From assembly GCA_004335835.1 (NCBI GenBank), contig RWJK01001768.1, positions 1 to 41,912 on the forward strand: a stretch of DNA of 41,912 bases, given 5' to 3'. A program made the position numbers and the translations under genes. Every line of letters begins with the position of its first letter. Position 1 is the first letter of the stretch. Source of the DNA: Scenedesmus sp. ARA3. Lineage: Eukaryota; Chlorophyta; Chlorophyceae; Sphaeropleales; Scenedesmaceae. The notes below the pieces were generated by a model. That model made no database searches and had not been told where the DNA came from. It saw only the letters and a list, made by a program, of their open reading frames with translations. Of this stretch, positions 1 through 11,860 are shown piece by piece.

Positions 1-118
1 TAACTATGTCCGGCTAGTACCCCTGCCCCGGTCCTCTCGCAAAATCAAAACTCAGGTTCGTCAAGGTGACACCTGCTGTGTTACTGCTAGCTTCAGCAAA
101 CGGCATGTAGCCAGCAGC

Positions 119-2720
119 TCATCTCTTTCTGGCCCCTGTGTGTGCCATAGCCACCTCTTCTATGGGTGTTGCCTTGCTGCACATGTGGCGTATCTTGAGC
201 GACATGGGTGAGTTGCCGTCCATGGCTGGCGGCGGCCCAGGCGGGTCCTCAGGCCAGCAGAAGGCCGGCCCGGCTGGCTGCGAAGGGTTGGCACACTTTG
301 TGGCCTCCACCACTGTGCGGTTCTGCGTGCTGGCTTCACCAGGTTGAGCAATGTAGGTGAGGTTGGCCTCGAAGCCCTGCATGCTCCAGATGCCAGCAGG
401 CAGCTGAATCACGTGGTTCCACCTGCCGCTCACCAACGCGCCCATGCGCCCAAAGCCACTGCGCTGGCTGATGACGTGCACGTCCATCAGGCTGAACAGC
501 CACGTCTCAGCGGCCGCAAAGCGCAGCACAGTCGCCTCTTTGCCGCTAGCGGCCGCTGGGAGGTGGTTGGTGTGGTGCATGACTGCGTCTTTCATGGTGA
601 CAACTTGCGGTCCGAGGTACTCGGCTGCGCCTTGGCGAATGCCTCGGGAATCACTGAGTAAGAACCAGATTGATTTCTGTGCTGGTGGCTTCCAGTGCTG
701 TTCCACCACCTTTGCGCAATGGAACCACTCAAATGCATCCTGAAACTGCTTTGATTTTCCATCAATGTGCTCATCGCCAGTGCGTATCTGCAGACCAATT
801 TTGAACGTTGTGGGGTCTAACAGCTGCGGCAGCAGTGGCGTCACCAGGCTCATGGTGGCAGGTGTGGGGCGGTACAGGAAGTCAAACAGGCACCCAAAAG
901 CGTTGACCGGGTTTAGTCCCATGCTTGTTAGGCGCTGCTTGATGTAGCGGTTGTGGGAGACCGCCGTCCACGCACGCCCCCTATAATGCAGCAGCAAGTA
1001 CATGTCGATGTCACAGCGATCTGCAATAAACAAGTGAGTAATAGCTCCAGCCGCGCTGTGCCCAAGTTGGGTGACTGCATCCATCATTGCAAATTGCAAA
1101 TGTAACAAATACAGTATTGCTGCATGCACCCTTACTTAATACTTGGTCTATTGCGCAGCTGTCGTCACTGCAGTTGGTCGCAAAGGACATGCACACCGCA
1201 ATGACATGATGCGTGCGAGGACGGTATGAAATTTGCCGTGCAGTCGAAATGTTGAGAAACAAGAAGTTGAGAAACAAGAAGTTTCTCAGGCTGCGTTACG
1301 TTACATCACGTTACGTTCACATACTCCACTCAACCAAATGAAAGGTAATCCCATTCAGGAGCCAACGAGAGGCTCATAAAGGGGAGGAAACATTGAAGAC
1401 AGCTCATCATCAACCAAAATGTTGTCAAAAAACAGCAGAAAAAGTTTATCAGCCTCATCAATAATAGCCTAAACAGTTGCATGAGAGGACAAAAAGACTT
1501 CAGGATCAGTGCCTGGGTGACAACACAGAAAATAGCAGCAGTGCAAAGGCTACAATAGTGCTGCATTATGTGCACCCTTACCTCCACCAATCATCTCTAA
1601 GGTTGATCAAAAGCACACCCCATGCACACTGCTCACGTGTCACACTACGAGCTGCATGCACAGCAGCAAGCATGTGTTGCACTGCCGCACTCACATGTTG
1701 ACTGTCCATATCAAAACTGTCGCGTTGGCTCCAACGTCCTCCAGTTGCATGTCACTGAACCACTTATTGTAAGTTGCGTGAAGCTTGGTGTGGTCCTTCT
1801 GTCCCTGCAGATTGTTGATATCAAGCAGCAGTGACTGCCCAGAAGTTGCATGTTTCTCTGGTGGGTTGTCTTTGTCATAGCGCCAGTCAATGTAGCTGGA
1901 CCTGTACGCATCCCAAAGGCTGTGCTTTCCTTGCCAGTCAAACAAGAAGGCCCTGTCAGTCAGCAGCGCGTGCAGGAAGACGCTGATGCTGGATATCATC
2001 CTGTCAGTGAGGCCGTTTTGGTCCTGCCTGAAGATGCTGTAGCGGGCAGGCCTGCGGCCCTGCAGGATGTCCCTGTGCAGCGCTGCATACGGCTCCATCC
2101 AGGTGCCACATGTGCCCCGCTCGATGGGGTACACCTGCACGCAGTTGGCAATAGTTGCACAGTGCAAACACCAGGCTGGAGTTGGCGGTGCTATATGACG
2201 CAGGCACGTTGAAGCATGCAATGCCACTGGCTGAGTGACCAGCAAACACATGGTAACTGGTGCATTGCTCTAAACCAAATTTGGTCAGATCTGCATGCAC
2301 ATACAGTTGTGTGCATGCTACTACAATGTGCAGTGTTATGAATGTTGCCAGAAAAGTGTTCGTGCAGGGCTCTTCTCTTGCGCTGCCCCTCACCCTTTTG
2401 GGCAGGAAGGGCCTGTTGAGGTCAGATGGCCGCAGCCTGAAGCTCGCCAGCTGCTCCTTAAGTTGCTGGACTTGTTCAGCTGTCACGTTTGCTGCTGCAG
2501 CCGCAGCAGCGGCTGCAGCTCCAGGTTGTACAGTAGAGTTGTTCAAAAGCGAACTTTGTGTGGGACTATCAACTACTTGTTTCGGTAGTGAGGAAGGACC
2601 AAGCTCTGCAGTGTGTTGTGGTGGTGGTGTGGGATGACCTGTGAGGCACCCTGGTGCGAGCAAGATTGCTGTGGTGGTCAGCAGCACGAGCAATTTTGCT
2701 GCTGATATACTATTGAACAT
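119..2720 (-). CDS. fucosyltransferase-like Golgi protein, copy 1 (3 exons)
   Basis: Predicted type II membrane glycosyltransferase of the GT-B fucosyltransferase group (GT37/GT23/GT65/NodZ-like), expected to transfer fucose from GDP-fucose in the Golgi. Exons on the minus strand are 2720-2394, 2134-1695 and 980-119, with introns of phase 0 and phase 2 and donors GTGAGG and GTGAGT. The sum is 1629 nt, giving 542 residues. The ATG at 2720 precedes a hydrophobic anchor (about residues 6-24); the longer open frame to 2744 begins with GTG, so I rejected it. After an Ala run and a short helical linker ending FLPKR, the catalytic part shows C-x-x-W-x-x-x-Y, then FLHALLTDRAFLFDW (about residues 150-165), GLQIRTGDE with the R-x-G-D signature near 322-325, FLLSDS, and DVHVISQRSGFGRMGA. 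The intron borders match those of the paralogue at 11861-14270, which strongly supports the model. Acceptor specificity cannot be read from sequence. Confidence 0.85.
981..1694 (-). other. intron 2 of fucosyltransferase-like copy 1
   Basis: This 714-nt intron begins GTGAGT (minus strand) and ends in TATAG before exon 3. It contains a short tandem repeat near 1251-1280 in which a 15-bp unit beginning GTTGAGAAAC occurs twice, followed by a GTTACGTTAC-rich stretch. No further exon is needed, because the joined frame and the paralogue agree without one. Confidence 0.75.
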
Positions 2721-3369
2721 GCTGTATTCCTGCTTCAGTCCCACTTTTGAGGTCGTTGCTCAAGGCGTGCCCGGCACGGGGCCCTCAGACCTTGAAGCCT
2801 GGCACGCCCTGGTCGCATAGCCAACACGCGAGGGCTGCACCGCCATGCGCAGATTGCTTTTTCATATTTTTAATTCATAATACGATCGTACGTGAGCATC
2901 GGTAAATTGTACTGGGTGCGCGTAAAAGTATTCGTCTAGGCCATAGAAATATGCAAGCCGTGACGGGACCGTAGTGTAGCCGTGGCTCTGTAGCCAGGGG
3001 CAAAGATTCAGTATCCTAATATTTTTGCAATTGATCATGGAAACCAAATTGGGCAACCGGCTTACAAGGTCGCTTGCATGATGAAGTGGTGCTCCTTGCA
3101 ATGGACAGCCTCGCGCACGGCCGTAGCTATTGCACATGTTCCAGGTTTCTTGTATTATTAGTTTTCAAACGAACAAGAATCAATTTGGGAACTTCTGATA
3201 CAAGAGCGCCAATCGGCTGTTCAAGGTAGCCCGCAGGCATCCTGCTGACAGCAAACTAAGCACACCCTAAGGTGCTTTATGCTTTTTTTTCCAAGCACGC
3301 CTTTTGGATTATAAACAGGTTGAGCCAAGGCGGACAGTCGGCAAGAATATCAGGTGCTGACGTCGCGTG

Positions 3370-3379
3370 TATAAAAAAG
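3370..3379 (+). promoter_or_regulatory. TATA-like run upstream of a stem-loop
   Basis: TATAAAAAAG lies 6 nt before the left arm of the stem-loop at 3386-3448. A TATA box at this spacing would place a start site inside the hairpin. No coding frame follows closely, so its role is unknown. Confidence 0.25.
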
Positions 3380-3385
3380 AAATGG

Positions 3386-3448
3386 CATGTAACGGGGACC
3401 TATAGAGACATGTCACCGGACAGTGTCACCACAGGTCCCCGTTACATG
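3386..3448. repeat. perfect 16-bp inverted repeat (stem-loop)
   Basis: CATGTAACGGGGACCT at 3386-3401 is exactly complementary to 3433-3448, with a 31-nt spacer. The spacer itself contains two similar TGTCACC words. The arms could be the ends of a miniature element or form a structured RNA. The sequence alone does not decide between these. Confidence 0.8.
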
Positions 3449-3815
3449 GCAGGGCTGATCAGGACTGCATCGAGACAGCAATCGCGAATCCATGGGTTGA
3501 GTAATCGAAAACCAATTTTGTCAGACAACATTTGAAAGGAAGGAAATGCTAGTGGGAAGGCAAGAAAATGTTTCTTCGGAGCAGGCAGCAGCACTGCCGC
3601 CTGAGGCCGGATGTGACTGTAGCAAAGGGCCCGTTGACTCCATGTTGACGTTCAAGCACTTCGTCATCTAAACCGAAATGGGGCCAATCATCTACCCCTC
3701 CGCCCCAAGGGATTTGGGGAGTCAACACGTGTTGCACCGGTGCAGGGGGTACCCCCTGCTGAAGCGATGCAGAAGGGTAAACGCTATAATTCATGCCATG
3801 ATGGGTTGAAATGAT

Positions 3816-4085
3816 ATGCTCTGTTGGCTCTCACAAACCATCACGGCTGCGGAAAACTTTAGAGAGGAAAGGGCATCCGCGGAACTTCTGCAACGCGGAA
3901 CGAAATGCTCATTACTGTATGCGAAGATACGAACAGTTGCGAAGCACAATGAGCTACTCAGTCAACAGGAACTGCGCGAACATATGATTGATTACATTGA
4001 ATATCAACTTGTAAAGGTGGCTTGCGCAATGGCCTGCGGGAGCGCAGTGTTGTGTTGTTGTCAAACGTGCTCAGTGTTGTGTTGA
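3816..4085 (+). other. unassigned 89-codon open frame, possible relic
   Basis: The frame starts at an ATG and has a charged, non-repetitive composition unlike most shadow frames here (many Glu, Arg, Leu and Gln between residues 10 and 60), turning Cys-rich at the end. It has no recognised domain and no convincing splice partner. It could be a decayed transposon or gene fragment. Confidence 0.2.
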
Positions 4086-4717
4086 AGTCAGACTTGTCAA
4101 GCAGCCATTGCTCCTAGAGTAGGAGCAACAAATTTGATGGTTACATGTGCCGATGCACTCAGTTTGAAGAAAAATGCATCTTGCTTTGAGTGTGCCTTTG
4201 CGAGAGTCTAGCCACTGCAGGCTTGGCGTGCGTAGTCTCGTACTTTCATCAAGTCGCAGTTCCATTTGCGAAGTCGACGATACGAACTGCAAGCTGCTGG
4301 TTTCGTAGATCCTGGGCGACCCGAGCAGTCGTCCAGCACCGTGACCGGGTCTCAGCGTGTTTGCTCAGCTGCGCTCAGGCAAGCAAGACTGAACGCTGTT
4401 TATGATGTGGATGCATGGATTCATGCTTGTGGGAGATGACAGTCGCTATTCTGTTTCTCACCAGTGCTCGCACAGAACGTCATCAGCCCAGGCTGCGGTC
4501 TGCAACGTCTAGCAATTATATTTAACGTAGAAGATTGGGAGTCCGTGATTCCCTTTGCTGGGTTGCCCATCATACCAGACAGTGGATTCATCAAGCATGC
4601 ACAAAGTGCAGCAATGCGACGAGTGTGTGATGTGCCTTTGCTGCTGCTGCTGCCACCACCGGACCCGCCTGTTCAGCTGAGCATGCTGGTGCTGTACGGC
4701 AGCGCAGAACTTCAGCC

Positions 4718-7700
4718 ATGAAGCGGCCGCAGCACCACCGCCAGACGTTGGTGCCACGCATACTGCTGAGCCTTGCAGCGCTGGCAGTACTCGGCCTCAT
4801 GAGCTTGTCTGTCTCCCCAACGTCCTGGACAGTTAGCATCAGCCACGCAGAACACGCAAAGCTGCAGCGGCCAGCTGTGGCGCTGCAAGGCTTCCTGCAG
4901 ACCTGTCCCCTGCCAGGTTACTGCTACCTGAAAACGGGCAGCAGCAGCAGCAACAGCAGCGTGGAGCTGCGGCCAGCAGAGCCCATGATCACCGCGTACA
5001 GTATAGCGCTGAAGCAGTACCTGGCAACAAAAGCATTTGAGGCAAGTGCAGCTGCATAAAGTTGAACATGCCTGCAGCCAATACTTTAATCCAGCAGCTT
5101 AGTTTCTTTTTTAGGCCTGACGGCTCATGCGGTAGCGTCGCACATTGACGCATGTCATGCGGTGTTCGGCATGGCACACGCACAGCCTCAGGCACACCAT
5201 CACTTGCCTTGTAGCAGCATTACAGCTGTGTCCAGCCACCCATTCACATCGCGGTTCTTTTATGTGTCGCAATGTGCATGTGCATGACGACCTGCTGTAG
5301 GAGCGCAAGGCGCACCTGGCTGGGCTGCCTGATGCACGCGGCATCGTGTATGTGGGCGGGGGCAAGGGCATGCTGGGCGCCATCACTGCTTCACTGTGGG
5401 TGAGTGGGCGCACGCTGCTGTCGTTTCAAGCCCCCTCAACACCATCTGCATGAAGATGTCCGATGAGTTGTGCATGAGTGCTGTTGCTGTATAGCGTGTG
5501 CGTACATGCACGTGCATGCATGTATGTGTGCCTACTGCCAGGAGTGCTGCGTGTGCTGTGCCACACACTGCAATGACATGTCTGTCTCTGGTGCTGCTGC
5601 AGACGCTGAGGCACAAGCTCAACTGCAGCCTGCCGGCTGAGGTGGCTTACATCGGCTCAAAAAAAGAGATGGACCCAGCTGCTATTGCAGCATTGAATGA
5701 AACACTAGGCCCAGTCTACGCGCTGGACTTATCAGCTGTGCCATACCCTGCGCATCACAACCCGTGAGCACTAAATGTGTTGACACCAGACTTTCCAGCC
5801 TTGTTTGCAACCTGCTGCATGCAGCTGGGATGTGTGGCATGAGAAGTCCATGTAAAACGCCCATGCGCATGTATGTAAAGCACTGAGTGGCACCACTGTG
5901 TCTGTCCAGCAGATGCAATCACCATGTACGGGCAATACAGGAATCGACTATAGCGGCAATGGTAAAAGAGCCTACGCCTGCAGCTGTGCACTGCTGTTAC
6001 CTGGACGCAGTGGCCATGTTCCGCCACACACGCATGCCGCTGGATTCTTACGGTGTATATGTGCCTGTACACCTGCTGTGTGCGTTGTGCTGGGCCTGTG
6101 CAGAGCCGGCCAGGGTGTGCTGGAGCACCCTGGGCACAAGGTGCAAAAGAAGCCCTGGGAAGCGAAAGCTTGGGCACTGTACAACTCCCGCTTCAAACAA
6201 GTCAGTGGTGCAGGCATGGCTGCAAGCTGCGCAGCTGCTGATCGTTGAGCGTGTTGTGGTAGTAAGAAGCCATGGGTCACTGTGATATAGTGCAGCGCAC
6301 ACCTGCGTCGTGTGGTATGTGGTTGTGTGATTGTATCATATGCATCCTGCCTTGCACACTGTTGTGGGATGGGTGTTTGTATGATCTGCTGCATGCATGC
6401 CTGCAGACTTGCAGCAAATCCAGGTAGCAGTGGCCATGCAATTTTTGCATCAAACATGTGGACAAGTGCACGCTTGCATGGCTTCCCACATGCATTTCAA
6501 TGTCTTCTTGTCTGCCTGTCTGAAGGGCCAAGACTTGTTACTTTGCAGTTTCTGCTACACTGTTGAATGCCAGTTGCCGCTGTACTTGCTGCAGGTGCTC
6601 ATGGCGGACTACGACACCTACCCACTGCTCAACCCTGAGGAGCTGTTTGACGGCCCCCACATGACGCTGCACGGCAACCTGCACTGGGCAGACATCGCGT
6701 ACGGGCGCTGGGGCAGCCAGGCAGTGCAAGACGCAATGAAGGCCCTAGGCATCAGCAACACAACCCTGGTGGGTGCAGCGCAGCACGGCTCTGAAACTCG
6801 TGCCGGGCAAACGAATCGTGCTGAGCATGCATTTGCAGTTGTGTGTGCGCGGCAACAGCCCTGGAGGGTTGGTTTGTATGATGCATGTGTCTGTTCTGGC
6901 TTTGCTGGCGTTGCATGCTGAATGGAGTACTGACATGTGTGTGCCTAGTGCACCTGCATGTCTGCCTTGTGTCACTCAAGTGGCTGTCTTGCGGCTTGTG
7001 CTGCTATAGGGCCTGCTGGCTGGCACGCAGCCCATACCGGGAATGGCCGAGTCCGGGCATGTGCTGCTGGACCGAGTCAGGCACGCAGGTGCGGCAGTGT
7101 CATGCAGCTGCTTTCCACAGCGACCAGCATGCCACAGCACTGGTGTGGCCCCTACTGTTGTTGCTTCATCAAATGTTACCGCATGCAAGCGGTGTTGCAA
7201 GTTCATGCGGTAAGACCGCGACAACAGACATGCACTGGCAGCAGTGCTGTCAGCCATACGGCACTGCTACAATCTCTGTCAGGCGTACAGCGCCATGCAA
7301 TTGCCATGTGCACTGATTGCAGGAGTGCATGCTGTCATTTGAACCGAGCGTAGGGGCTGACATTCACATCTGCAAAGCTGTGCGCGTCCACGTAGATCAG
7401 CCCAAGCACCCGCAACTCCACCCCACCACTAAATCTCCCGTGGTCTTCGCACGCATCTGCTGCCTTGTGCGGATGTGTTGGAGTGCGCTGTCACTGCCTC
7501 AGCTCCCCACAGCATTAAGTGTCATACGCCTGTCCTGCCATGCACAGATGTGCTGGAGTACCTATGGTGGATCACAACACATTCTGACGTGATCTACAAC
7601 ATCCTGTGGGGAGACAAAGACACATACATGCTCGCGTTTGCGGCAGCAGGCAAGGCCGCGAGCTACGCGCAGATGCCCATCCCGCCTGCAGCTGCCCTTG

Positions 7701-8674
7701 GCGGCACAGATGGCGAGTTCCGCAACCTGATGGCCATGGTGCAGCACGATCACTTTGGGCGTCAGGCCTGGGTGCACAACACGCTCAACAAGCACGGGCT
7801 GTGGGCGCAGGGGCCGCCAGCGCCCTACACACTTGTCACTGGCCCCATGCCGGAGTGGGTGGGCACGCGGCTCTCGGACCACCCAAATATTTTCAACATC
7901 AACGCCACGCGGCTGGTGCTGCTGCAAGTCAAGCAGCCCGGGACAGCGGCGGCTATGCAGTCCTGCCCGCAGGATGTGTGGACCCACTGGCTGCGGCTGC
8001 AGACACTGGGCATTGCGCTGCTGCCGCAGCCAGCGCTGATGGCAGCGTGTGCGACAGAGCTGGTGCAGCTGCTGCAACTCAGTGCCCGCAACGCCAGCAG
8101 TAGCAGCAGCGGCGGCAGCAGCAGCAGCCATGCGGCTGTGGCAGTGGCTGGCCTGCGCCGGCTGCAGCAGGACCCCTCTGACGCCTGCATGCAGGCGCCA
8201 CCTGCAGCGGCGCGCCTCGACCAGCTGCTGCAGCAGCAGACGACTCAGCAGCAGCTGGCACCTGTGCAGTGGGCGGCTGTGCTGGTGGGCAGGGCAGGTG
8301 TAGACGAGCTGGTGCGCGCTCTCTCTGCGCGCGCCAACACGCCAGCTGGCGTTGCAGAGCTTGAGCGGCAGGGGCTGTCTGCATGGCTGGCTGCTGCTGA
8401 GCCGCCTGCCGTGCTGCAGTACCTCAACTGGCACCTCATGGCGGCTAAGAAGGCGCCTGCTGGCTGCAGCGCTGCGGGGCCGGGCAGGGTGGCCAATGCG
8501 GATGGTGCCATGCCTGTGCTGCGGCTGCGCAAGCCAGGGGAGGAAGGCGCGGCTGGGGCCTCAGGGGCGCCCTGGCTGTGGTCGGCGCTGGAGTTGGCGC
8601 AGACTGTGTGGTTGCCAGAGGCCGTGAAGTGGATTCAGCGCAGTGAGCTGATGAACAAGCATGTGAAAGAGTGA
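4718..8674 (+). CDS. GT71-type (MNN1/alpha-1,3-mannosyltransferase-like) membrane protein, 7 exons
   Basis: Predicted Golgi type II glycosyltransferase resembling the Mannosyl_trans3 (GT71) family. Exons are 4718-5041, 5301-5399, 5603-5763, 6104-6200, 6595-6768, 7010-7088 and 7548-8674, a total of 2061 nt or 686 residues, with all phases consistent. Intron 1 has a GC donor (GCAAGT). Residues 14-32 form a signal anchor. Family landmarks in order are: GIVYVGGGKGMLGA (about 122-135); LPAEVAYIG (about 150-158); KKPWEAKAWALYNSRF before the exon 4/5 junction; VLMADYDTYPLLNPEELF, with a D-Y-D candidate nucleotide-sugar/metal motif at 232-234; SGHVLLDRVRHAD (about 300-312); and ILWGDKDTY (about 331-339). 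The C-terminal half adds Ser/Ala/Gln-rich low complexity around 8095-8260 and an alpha-helical tail not typical of the family core. The donor sugar is inferred only from family resemblance. Confidence 0.82.
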
Positions 8675-8960
8675 CAGCCGCTGCATATATGTTGACAGGT
8701 AGATAGGTTTATTTGTCGACTGATGGGCTGCATACGGAAGTTTAAGCAAACATGCTGGCATCCACGTCTGGTAAATATACCATCTCTGGGTACTGCAAGT
8801 GCTCTTTCAGTCAAAGATGACGGTTTGGTGTGCTTGACAGGCTGGTGGTGCCTGATGGTGCAATTGCAATGGGATTGCAACGCAGGACGTGACTGCCGAA
8901 GAGAACATACAGACCGCGGCTGGGTACGATATCTAGTGTGCAGGCGGAGGTGTAGCCCTG

Positions 8961-8965
8961 TGTAA
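8961..8965 (+). terminator. TGTAA polyadenylation signal candidate
   Basis: TGTAA, the usual green-algal poly(A) signal, lies 287 nt after the stop codon of the GT71-like gene on the same strand. The intervening sequence has no other gene. Confidence 0.45.
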
Positions 8966-9479
8966 TCAAGGAATAAGCCTTGGCGGAAAGAAAATGGCAG
9001 TGGGCACCCAACCCCAACATACCCAGGTACACCTCAAAACCCACTGCCTGCAAAAACTGTCCGTTTCAGCTGAAATTAACTCTCTGCACCTAACACTGTG
9101 TTAGGTAGCGCAATGCAGCTGTAGTTCGTTCCCCTTTGTGCCCTTGAGTACAAACAGCACAGTAACCTGTAGTCATCACTGGAACCTACGCTGCGGTCTA
9201 CCCAGCACTACATCCAGAGGGGGCAGTGGGCGCAACTGACCGCCCTGCCCGGTGCGCTCATCTGACGCTGCTGCGACCGCGACGGCGACGGCGACCGCGA
9301 GATCTCGCTTGCAAGCCTTCAGAATGGACAGTGTGCTGCCGTGTTTTGTTAGGAATAGACAAACTTGTAGGCCCCGGCCCAATGAGTGCGCAGCGTGCAC
9401 AAACTGCCTAAACATGTTGTACCCTGCTACGTAGCTACCTAGCCAGCAGCAAGCCAAAGGGGGCGCTGACCCCCGTTGA
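8966..9479. other. intergenic stretch without recognised gene
   Basis: I saw no coding frame with family features. A short GC-rich CGACGGCGACGGCGACCGCG run sits near 9275-9300. Confidence 0.5.
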
Positions 9480-9551
9480 ATCCTGTCACACCCCTTGAAG
9501 CAAAGGGGTAAACGACAAGAGTTTCGTCAATGTAACGCGGCAGAAATTTCA

Positions 9552-9654
9552 TTACATGCTAAAAAAACTCTGAAAACCTAACGGGATATTTCCTTTCGAC
9601 GCCCACTTCGTTCGACTACTTCCATCTGCTTTACATGCTAAAAAAACTCTGAAA
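9552..9654. repeat. 24-bp direct repeat pair inside the TIR element
   Basis: A word beginning TTACATGCTAAAAAAACTC occurs identically at 9552-9575 and 9631-9654, spaced 79 bp. It lies just inside the left inverted repeat and may be an internal binding or structural repeat of the element. Confidence 0.7.
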
Positions 9655-9887
9655 TTCCATGTTAACATGCCTCAGAGGGATGTCATGTGCTGACATCCAC
9701 TACAATATTACAAACTCCAAAAACATTGCTACCTGCCCCCTCCAGGAAATCAGCGGAAGTTAGGATTAAAGCTGGTGGGCAGGGTTCAAACCGGGGAAGT
9801 TGGGAGCTAGTGAAATTTAGTGGCCAAAGCATGGAGTTGGTGCAAACAGCCAAGGACTTAGGGGAGTTAACTGCTCAGACATGGATT

Positions 9888-9922
9888 GGGATTGGCATTG
9901 GGTATTGGTATTGGTATTGGTA
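9888..9922. repeat. short GGTATT/GGATTG repeat
   Basis: A run of near-perfect hexamers (GGTATT three times, preceded by variant copies) within the TIR element. Confidence 0.6.
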
Positions 9923-10866
9923 ACTGCGAGAGGTCCCCTGGGCCCTACCTTGGGTATCTGCATGGTGTAATGTGGCAGCAGACTTCAGATGGGACGAGAT
10001 GGAGTGGATCCAGTTGAGTGACAGCTGTTGGACTCATCTGCACAGGTTTGCTACCAGCAGCTGCAGTGCAACTTGCAGTGCAGTGCGCAAAGGCGCAGCC
10101 TGCAGATGCGCAAAGGGGCAGCCTGCGTCCCAGGGACGGCTCTGTGTACATGCAGCACAGACGCTCAGCGCATGCTGGTGGGGCTGCCCTGGACCAGTCA
10201 GAACCTCACACGCCCTGACAGCTGCCGCCGTGCTGAAGGGGTACCAGAGCCCGTGTGGATAAACCAGGTTGCCAGGCCTTCTACGATGTGCTAGTGTATC
10301 AAATGGGCGGGCGGCGCTGTACTGGTGTGTGCTGCAACTTGCAGCAAGCTTGGAAGTTGGTTCATCCTGTGTTGGCATATGTTGTCACATGTACATGCTG
10401 ATGGCTACAGATGGATTGGTATCATGATTGTCCAATGTGATGATGACGGTAGCGATGGACATGCTGATCTTCAAGAACAGCCAATAGACAGCATATTCAG
10501 CAGCAATGTCTTCACGGTGCACTGCGCTGCATGCTTTTCGCGTGGGCATTTGCCGTCAACTAAGCCGGTGATGAGAGGAGCCTGCGCCCTGGAAATGTCA
10601 TTTAACACTGTGGCTTGGCAACTACTAACTTCCTGGCGTGTGTTGCAATTCCCCTAATCCCTGAAACGAGGCTCTCACTGACAGGGGGAAGTTAGGAGGT
10701 AAAATCTAATGGGAGAGCCCAGAATCATGGAAGTTGGGGGGATACAAGAAGTTTAAATTTCCCACTATGTTGATTTGGACCCTTGAGATAACTTACAACA
10801 CAGCTGTGCCAGCAGAATCACTAACTTTCACCGTTTACCCCTCCGCTACAAGGGGTGTGACAGGAT

Positions 10867-11860
10867 CTAAGGGGAGCCAACATGACCTTGTAAGCCAGCA
10901 CCACCGCTGCGCACATTGCTGGCACTTCTGTAGTTGTGCATTTACCACGATAATTTGAAGTCCTACGGCCATATGAATCGCCTGTTATACATATGTATGT
11001 ACAGGCTGAGCCCACGTGGGGTGCAGCACGCATGCATACCATACATCTATCTTCAAAACAGACGGCTAGGTCAGTACAGAATATGGAGTTTGCAGCTCCA
11101 GCACACATCAACTGTTGGAAACACAAGTAATACGCAAAATGCAGTAATGGCAGCCTGCGGCCTTTGCTGCAACAGCACTGCATTTTGGCAACAGGGGTCG
11201 CGGCTGCCCGTCCAGGGCATGCCAACAACCACGCTGCCCTGCACACTCAGCGGGGATCTCAGGCCAGGCTGGCTCAGCATTGCTTGAAGGTGCACAGCTG
11301 TGCATGACCAGCGTCCTTCTGGATCCTGGCTTTGTCAGGAATTTGTCATCTTACACGTCTCTGCACCTACAGGTATGTCCGTCGCGTGATGTTGTGCTGT
11401 CCGACTGCTGCGCCTGCATGTCACCCCACTCGGAGCATCAGATGGGGCTCCTGTTTCAGCATTGCTGTGAGGTATGGATGTTGTCAGATGAATGCTATGC
11501 CTACATGTCAGCCCAGCTGATGAGTGTTGTGCCTGCATGCTAGCTGCAGCCTGCACGAAGCGTCGGGAGACCTAGAACCCAAGTCTTTGGGACCAGCTTT
11601 GCTTGACATGCGCAGTTACGCACCCCACGTGAACCTCGGGACACAGTGGGTGTCTAAACCCGTTTTTACACATTCGTGAAGTGTATACCAAAGCCACGGT
11701 GAGCGTTGATTGCGCACATGCAAAGTGCTGTCCAAATACACACAGTGTGATCATGACTGCCGATCTGTGGCCATTGCACCGGGACTACGCTGCAGGAGCT
11801 GGGGGGACGTGTTCAATGGTTGTGCTGAACGCTGTCATCACCTGCTGCTGGGCTGGCAGC
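10867..11860. other. intergenic stretch between the TIR element and FucT-like copy 2
   Basis: No gene was recognised. It contains one copy (near 11278-11302, minus orientation) of a roughly 25-bp word also found at 14838 and 16667, and the poly(A) signal of the downstream minus-strand gene. Confidence 0.5.
11666..11670 (-). terminator. TGTAA polyadenylation signal candidate
   Basis: TTACA on the plus strand reads TGTAA on the minus strand, 191 nt beyond the stop codon of fucosyltransferase-like copy 2. Confidence 0.5.

Larger units (their letters stand above)
2721..4717. other. divergent intergenic region between FucT-like copy 1 and the GT71-like gene
   Basis: About 2 kb separates two divergently transcribed glycosyltransferase genes, so both promoters should lie here. 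The stretch is more AT-rich than the genes. It contains a TATA-like run followed by a perfect stem-loop (3370-3448), a short unassigned open frame at 3816-4085, and a TACCCCTCCGC..CAAGGG stretch near 3692 that resembles the inverted repeats of the element at 9480-10866. I recognised no complete gene. Confidence 0.6.
9480..10866. mobile_element. non-autonomous DNA element with 35-bp terminal inverted repeats
   Basis: The left end (9480-9514, beginning ATCCTGTCACACCCC) matches the reverse complement of the right end (10832-10866) with 3 mismatches in 35 bases. Each inverted repeat holds its own small internal hairpin of the CCCCTT..AAGGGG type. The interior, about 1.39 kb, has no frame I can assign to a transposase. 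It does contain GGAAGTT(G/A)GG-type sub-repeats near 9796, 10684 and 10728, and a duplicated 24-bp word. No clean target-site duplication was recognised, so the exact termini and superfamily are open. Confidence 0.6.

Noticed and set aside
2721..2744. N-terminal extension of fucosyltransferase-like copy 1
   Set aside because: The longer frame begins with GTG; the first ATG, at 2720, gives a good signal anchor.
4464..4721. Upstream frame overlapping the GT71-like start by ATGA
   Set aside because: Its first codon is GTG, not ATG, so it is not a credible uORF or translationally coupled gene in a nuclear genome.
7562..8434. 290-codon minus-strand frame
   Set aside because: A shadow of the last exon of the GT71-like gene, which has family motifs on the plus strand.
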